DNA of 64,000 bases from Diphasiastrum complanatum. Its lineage: Eukaryota > Streptophyta > Lycopodiopsida > Lycopodiales > Lycopodiaceae. A program made the translations under genes and the position numbers. Location: assembly GCA_029204225.1 (NCBI GenBank), contig CM055106.1, positions 23,150,801-23,214,800 on the forward strand, written 5' to 3'. Every line of letters starts with the position of its first letter. Position 1 is the first letter of the stretch. Under the pieces are notes generated by a model. That model was given only the letters and a program-made list of their open reading frames with translations, had not been told where the DNA came from and made no database searches. Positions 58,315 to 64,000 of this stretch are shown here, piece by piece.

Positions 58315-58720
58315 TTATAACTCGAACAATTCATATGGTTCATGTGTTCCCAAGAATAATCTCTTTTGGTACGAATAACTCGAACAGTGGTCAAGTTTGA
58401 ACTATATGCTCTCATATAATCTTATCAACAACCACCTCTTTTTGTAAGAATAACTCGAACAATGTTCGAGTTTCATCTATATGTTCTCATGAACAACCTC
58501 TTCCATACTACTAACTCATATAGTGGTCATGTTATAGCTATATGGTCTCAGGAACAACCTCTTGTTGTATAATAGCTCGAACATTGTTCGAGTTATGGCT
58601 ACATGGTCTTGGAAACAATCTCTTCTATGCTAATAACTCAAACAATGTTCGAGTTACGACTATAGGGTACATCCTTTTGTTGCTAATAACTCGAACAATG
58701 TTCGACTTACAGCTATCTGG
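58315..58720. repeat. Palindrome-bearing minisatellite, unit about 60 bp
   Basis: About seven units of the form AATAACTCGAACAATGTTCGAGTT + CTATATGGTCTCA + GAACAACCTCTT. The core CGAACAATGTTCG is a perfect inverted repeat around a single A (some units have T). Units differ by substitutions. Noncoding; outlying units extend left to about 57,960. Confidence 0.85.
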
Positions 58721-59309
58721 TGTTATTCGTGGATGAACAACAATTGATATATAGAATATCGAAGTGGATGTAGAACTTTCTGAGACCATGGCTTGCTTTA
58801 GTTGCCTTAGAACTATACATATGTATATTATTAGTTTATAGGTTTTAATCAATATATTTATTTATGTGTTTTTCTTTTTCTTTTCACAATTGCAAAGATC
58901 TTTGATGACTTCTGTAGATATAGACAAATCTAATTTGATGTTGTTATTTTGGCAGATATGGCTTCCGTGCAAGAATACATTGTTCCACCTATTGAAGGGA
59001 GGTTGTTGAAGAAAGGTTGGAGTTCAGATGTGGTCGCTGGACACTGCCAGCTGAATCACTCCTACAGTCCTCTAGAATGTAGTCAGGCACTACTAATCTA
59101 CGTTTATAAATTAATGCAACAGTCAACAAATTCAACTGATGTGCAGAATTGAAATGAATGGGAGAATCAGACACACGAATAACAACAGACACATTTGCAT
59201 TCGAGATCATACAACATAAAAGAAGACATGTGCTCAATGGCTATAGGATCATCTATTGATTTTTCTTTGATTCTTCAAGCACTGCATGCAGATCCACGCA
59301 GTGCGTTGG

Positions 59310-59335
59310 CGTGAGAGAAATATAGTTCTCTCACG
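59310..59335. other. Perfect 10-bp stem hairpin
   Basis: CGTGAGAGAA (59,310-59,319), loop ATATAG, TTCTCTCACG (59,326-59,335). No T run follows and no RNA gene is recognisable around it. Confidence 0.7.
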
Positions 59336-59409
59336 AATAGATGTCTCACTTACTAGCGGACTTGTGGATCTCTATGGATCCTGATCACAGAACTTGTCTC
59401 ACATGTAGA

Positions 59410-60091
59410 TGTTAAAAATTCACAATTCTAGCTTGACTAGTTTTGGTCATATGACTTGTAAATAGTTAGATGGTCATGATGTGGCTTGTCACACGTGCCA
59501 AATAGCATAGGATTCCATTCATAAGGATGTTCTCAAGTAGACCTAAGTGTTAGAACCTTTGGAATGAGTCCAAATTATGCTTAGATACAAGGGAGAAAAA
59601 ATAGGAGCTATTTTTGGTAATTTTTGCATTGTTGAGGGATCTCCAAGATTCCAACCCTAACTTGGTAGGGATGAAAGATCCACCAAAATTAGCATTAGGG
59701 ATAGGTTTAGGGCTACTCATACCTGCCCAAAACCATGATGGATCATGTATATATAGGTGATGATATCTCACCAAAATCAATCAAGCAATTTCATGTTTTT
59801 TCTCTCATAATGGTGCAATTGCTCTCTATGTTCATAATTGTTTGAGTACTTGTGATTACTAATGATTATAGGATTGAATGTAGGTCTGGTGTACAGTACT
59901 CAGACTGTGAGAGGCCGTACTTTCACACGTGTGAAGCCTTCTTCAAGGATTTGGGCCATTTAGTGAGGTTCAAGCATAGATTTTTGATGGATTTTGATGG
60001 TTCAACTTGTGCTAATCTTATGAAATCATAATCTATTGTTTCCCTCATCATTTCAAGTGTTTTAGGATCCTTATTTTCTGTAAGTTTTACA
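59410..60091 (+). mobile_element. 5' LTR of the plus-strand Copia (left limit approximate)
   Basis: Ends TTTTACA directly before the PBS at 60,092. TATA box TATATATA at 59,748-59,755; one exact CACACGTGTG at 59,924 and a variant near 59,495. TGTTAAAAATTC at about 59,411 is a candidate TG start, as is TGTTAGAACC near 59,549; without a second LTR copy the start is not fixed. Confidence 0.6.
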
Positions 60092-60103
60092 TGGTATCAG
60101 AGC
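60092..60103 (+). other. Copia primer-binding site (tRNA-iMet)
   Basis: TGGTATCAGAGC immediately after the LTR end. Gag begins 800 bp downstream. Confidence 0.95.
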
Positions 60104-60902
60104 CTAAAGGCTGAAATGAGCTAAATCCTTGGTTTTCATTCAATTTGATCACAATTTTTTATCTAAATCTTGTGTAGATTGGATCTTAGCATCTAGTATT
60201 GATTCTAGAACTCAAAGTGAGTTAAATACATTGGAGATTGGTGTTGTGTGACTTCATTTGCAGGTGTTTAGGTGTCTAAAACCAGAGGCAAAGTTGAATT
60301 CAATTCACATTACCAAGATAGCAAGTTTTGCTTGCTCCAAGCATTGATTTCTAAGCGAGTTTTGGAGGTGATTTCATAGATGAGGCTTTCTAGCATTCAA
60401 GGAGAGGGAAGATCAGAGTTTTGGGGACTCTTCAAGGCTGTTCTAAGGTGTAGTAGACACCTCCTAAAGTGATTTAGGTTCAGTCCAATCATTGCTTGAC
60501 TTATGCACCAAATTAGATCAATTTTTCATCAATTTTGATCATTTTTTGCTTGTGATTGGATAGTAGATTGTGTTGCATCCTCATTAAGTTCCATTTAGAT
60601 CTTTTACAAGTGATTTTGGAAGTATAATAGGTTTCTGAAATTCACTCTTGATCAGATCATTTGGAAGCTTTAATGTTCTTTATAGAAAGAGGGGCAATTC
60701 TTCTAGTATTGTCTACTTCAATCAAGCAAGTGCATTGTTTCTAGTATTCTATGATTTGATTTTGTTAGAGATCATTCTTAGATCTTTATAGGAAGTCTAT
60801 TACTGATCTTTTCAGGTCCCTAAGAAGTGGGATAAGGTAGACCTTCAATCAAATCAATAGAAGTAACCTTCATTTGTGTCAAGTCCTTGATTAGGAGACT
60901 AG
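60104..60902 (+). other. Copia leader between PBS and gag
   Basis: About 800 bp of noncoding sequence expected for an untranslated leader with the packaging region. No coding motif. Confidence 0.6.
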
Positions 60903-63630
60903 ATGGCATCTATAAATGCATATCTTTTGGATACTAATGAAAGGCTCAACAAAACTAACTATTCCATATGGAAAGTTATAATGGAATCTATCATGATCAT
61001 GCAAGATCTGATGGAAATTGTAAATGGTAAGGAGGGTGAACCTATTCATCCTCAAGAAAAAGCCAAATACATCAAGAGGTGCAATGTTGCACTACATTGC
61101 ATAAAAATGAATGTTGCAAATGAACTCTTAAGAGAGGTAGGAGATTGCACTTCAGCTCAAGATTCTTGGGAGACTTTGCAAAAGGTCTATGAATCCAAGA
61201 ACCAAACTAGAATTTTAGCTTTGAAGAATCAAATCTATAGAAGCTATCAAAAGAAAGGAGAGAGTGCACATACTTTTGTCCTAAGAGTAAAGGAATTGAA
61301 CAAAGAGCTAGCCTTTATAGGTGACCCTATCAAGGATGAAGAGCTTGTTCAACTCATATTGAATGGACTAAGCTTTGAATTTGACAATTTGGTTCAGGGA
61401 TATGCAATTATGTGTAAGCTACCCATACTTGAAGAACTCCAAGGCACACTCATGGCCGAGGAATCAAGAAGGAGCCAAATGCAAGAGAGGATGGATAGGC
61501 TTTCCATCCAAGGTGGAGATGACCAAGCTCTCTTCACCAAAGGCAAAGGCAAGTCCAAAGGCAAAGGATCAACATTCAAGAAGTCTACAAAGCTTGAGGA
61601 TTAAGAAGGACCCCCAAAGGCATCTCCATCAACCACCAAAGTCAAGAAGGACAAATCAAAGGTGAAGTGCTACTATTGTATCAAGATGGGGCATTATGCC
61701 TCGGAATGCTTCAAGAGGAAGCAAGATCAAAGCCAAGCCAACATGAGCAAAGAGGAGGAGGAGGAGAGTTCACATGAGGACTCTCTCATGATGTCCATAT
61801 TTTCTTCAACAAGCTTCAAAGGAGAAGATCCTTGGTGGATTGACTCGGGTGCTAGTTCACACATGACTAGTAAAAGGGAGTTTTTCTCTTCTCTCTTATC
61901 TTATGATGGACCTATAAAGTCTATCTATACAGCAAATGATGAAGCTTGTAAGATTGAAGGAGTTGGTAGCATTCCCCTTTGCTTAAGATCTTAAAGATCA
62001 ACATAGAAGGTGTTTTGTACATTCCTACAATAACAAAGAATCTACTAAGTGTTGGCCAAATGGTAGACAATGGTTTCAATGTTGACTTTGCTTCAAATGA
62101 ATGTTTCATCAAGAAGAAGGGTAAGATAGTGGCTAAGGGCACTAGATTTGGCAAACTTTATAAGTTGGATGCATTTGTGGATACTAATGTTGTCATGTTG
62201 GCCGAGAAGAACAAGATATCTACCTTTACTTTATGGCACAAAAGACTTGGACATGTCAACTCGGGTTCCATGGAGGCTATAATCAAGGAGGAGTATGCTT
62301 TAGGCCTACCAAGGTCTATTGGGAAGGAAGACAAGGTTTGTAAAGCTTGTGCCTTATCCAAGGCACATAAGAAGGTGTTTCCTAACTCCATCACAAAGTC
62401 ATCTCATCCTCTTGAACTCATACACTCGGATGTGCACATTGCTAGCACCAAATCTAATGGAGGTTCATCCATGTTTTTAACCTTCATTGATGACTACTCA
62501 AGATATTGTTGGGTGTTCTTACTTTCCTTCAAGTCTCAAGTATTTGATACTTTTGTAAAGTTCAAGTTGTTTGTGGAAAAGCATCATAATCATAGCATCA
62601 AGATTCTTAGAAGTGACAATGGTGGAGAATTCATCTCCAATGAGTTCAAGGCCTTTTGTGAGGAGGAAGGGATCAAGAAAGAGACTTCTTGTCCTTACAC
62701 TCCTCAACAAAATGGAGTTGCTGAAAGAAGGAATAGAACATTATGTGAATGTTCTAAGGCTTTAAGATTAGATGCTTGTTTGCCCAAATCCTTTTGGGGT
62801 GAGTCTCTTGTATGTGCAAACTACTTGATGAATAGGGTGTCTTGCAAAGCAATTGAAGGAAAAACTCCTTATGAGATGTTGTATGGAAAGAAACCCAATC
62901 TTAATCACTTGAAAGTTTTTGGGTGTATATGTTATGTGCATGTGCCATTGGAAACAAGAACCAAGGAGGATCCATCTTCCACAAGAGGGATCATGCTTGG
63001 ATATGCAAGCTCAAGCAAGGGCTACAAAGTCTATCTCCCATCCTTGAACAAATTTGTTGTTTCAAGGGATGTCATCTTTGATGAACATCATATGCATATT
63101 CTTGAAGAAGGCTCAAGTGCTCCAACAATCAAGAAGAAGATGGCCGAGGAGCAAGATCTTGGTTTTGAGGAGGAGCTCATGGAGGAGCAAGCACCAAACC
63201 CACCTATCACACCAAGGAGATCTTCAAGGGCAAAAGTGGAGCCATCAAGGCTCACATATCAAGGCAAAGGACAGCAAGTTGAGGGTATCTCATCCACTTC
63301 TTATGCTTTATCTAGTTTTGAAGAACCGTCTAATGTTGAAGATGCATTGAACTCCAAAGAATGGTATAAAGCTATGTTGGATGAGTATGATGCCTTGATT
63401 GAGAATGAAACTTGGTTGCTTGTTGAGAGACCTCAAAGGAATGTAATAGGATGCAAGTGGGTCTTCAAGCTTAAGTTGAATGCAAATGGGAGTGTTAACA
63501 AACATAAAGCAAGGTTAGTTGCAAAAGGTTATGCTCAAGAGAAAGGGATAGACTATGAGGAAACTTTTGCACCCGTGGCCAAGATGGTCACAATAAGACT
63601 AATCATTGCACTTGCATCACATTTTGGATG
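60903..63630 (+). pseudogene. Copia polyprotein, gag to start of reverse transcriptase
   Basis: Gag starts MASINAYLLDTNERLNKTNY at 60,903. An in-frame TAA at 61,602 and a frameshift near 61,985 interrupt an otherwise well-preserved frame. Blocks: zinc knuckle CYYCIKMGHYASEC (61,670), protease WWIDSGASSHMT (61,834), LWHKRLGHVNSGSM (62,233), integrase HSDVHIASTKSNGG, FIDDYSRYCW, LRSDNGGEFISNEF and NGVAERRNRTL (D-D-E triad present), linker, then reverse transcriptase W.KAMLDEYDALIENETW, GCKWVFKLKLNANG, KARLVAKGYAQEKGIDY, ASHFGW. It ends abruptly at about 63,630 before the catalytic YVDD. Relatively young compared with its neighbours. Confidence 0.93.
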
Positions 63631-64000
63631 GATTCTATGTCTACGGGCATTGGAGTAATTGCTCCTTTGCAGTTCAACATCCCAAAGTCCTCTAGGATCT
63701 TCTGGGTGTATATGAAATGGTGAAAGTATAACTTACCTCCCTCATAGTCCCTTTCAATTTGTAAGCCTAGGTAACACCTGGCTTATCCCAGATCCACGAT
63801 CTCAAAATGTTTCGAGATGTTAGTCTTCACTTCAGCAATTAGCTGCTCACTCTTGCAAAGTATCAAAGCGTCTCCACATATACAGCCACAATGATGATCT
63901 GCCCATCTGTATCTCTGACATATACATTGAAATCAGCCAACAGAGGTTTGAATCCTAATGATTTCAGGGCTTGATCTTTCTTCTTATACCATTGTCAGAC
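63631..64000 (-). pseudogene. Inverted Copia reverse transcriptase fragment, runs off the window
   Basis: Minus strand from 64,000: WYKKKDQALKSLGFKPLLAD, FNVYVRDTDGQIIIVAVYVE (the position of the Y-V-D-D catalytic box, here VYVET), then FEIVD-type block remnants and ILEDFGMLNCKGAITPMPVD at the left end. Several frame breaks. The left end fuses head-on with the truncated plus-strand Copia. Confidence 0.88.

Noticed and set aside
1-64000. CRISPR arrays, rRNA or tRNA genes
   Set aside because: No regularly spaced direct repeats with unique spacers, no rRNA stretches and no cloverleaf with A/B boxes noticed; the sequence is eukaryotic nuclear in character.

Overview
The window looks like nuclear DNA of a land plant. 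It holds two plant-type host genes (an OBERON3/4-like PHD-finger gene and an RMD5/GID2-type RING E3 subunit), spliceosomal GT-AG introns, and Ty1/Copia and Ty3/Gypsy retrotransposons whose primer-binding sites match plant tRNA-iMet and a tRNA-Asp-like tRNA. The AT-rich, transposon-packed intergenic DNA, and an OBERON gene whose next exon I cannot find within 3 kb, suggest a large genome such as a fern, lycophyte, bryophyte or gymnosperm. That is inference; nothing here fixes the species.

Layout. 0-3 kb: noncoding DNA with a Copia scrap, probably in or beyond an intron of the OBERON gene. 3.1-6.7 kb (-): large first exon of the OBERON3/4-like gene. 6.7-7.9 kb: its 5' leader and a G-box-rich upstream region. 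A diverged second copy of that upstream region lies at 10.2-11.0 kb with no OBERON coding sequence beside it, next to a Gypsy integrase scrap. 14.3-15.4 kb (-): intact intronless RMD5-like gene. 16-25 kb: repeats and a Gypsy gag with an unusual acidic leader, a duplicated primer-binding site and a GC-rich LTR-like region. 25-37 kb: a pile of broken Copia elements in both orientations. 38.6-40 kb: unassigned sequence. 55.7-59.3 kb: G-rich tract, a tandem duplication and a palindromic minisatellite. 59.5-63.6 kb (+): a fairly complete Copia, cut off in its reverse transcriptase and joined to an inverted Copia fragment that runs off the end.

The most interesting region is 45,281-54,558. A Gypsy element on the minus strand (5' end at about 55.2 kb, integrase ending at 40.0 kb) has its gag reading frame split by 9.28 kb of foreign DNA. 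Removing the insert restores gag in frame (VTR then PDLASW), with only about 2 bp (GG) shared by the two flanks. The insert therefore behaves as a mobile unit. It carries four intron-containing genes in alternating orientation: (1) a transposase-like gene (+); (2) an unknown acidic protein with a CX2CX3C cysteine cluster (-); (3) a CENH3-like histone H3 fold apparently joined to a ULP1/C48-type cysteine protease (+); (4) an unknown protein with a possible BAH-like N-terminus (-). Genes 2 and 3 diverge from a 0.8 kb region packed with CACGTG-type palindromes. The 10-bp palindrome CACACGTGTG from that region also recurs in the promoters or leaders of Copia elements nearby. Several reading frames in the insert are now broken, but all three introns of the protease portion splice in phase and its frame is open from 51,184 to its stop. 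I know of no described plant transposon with this gene set; that judgement could not be checked against databases here.
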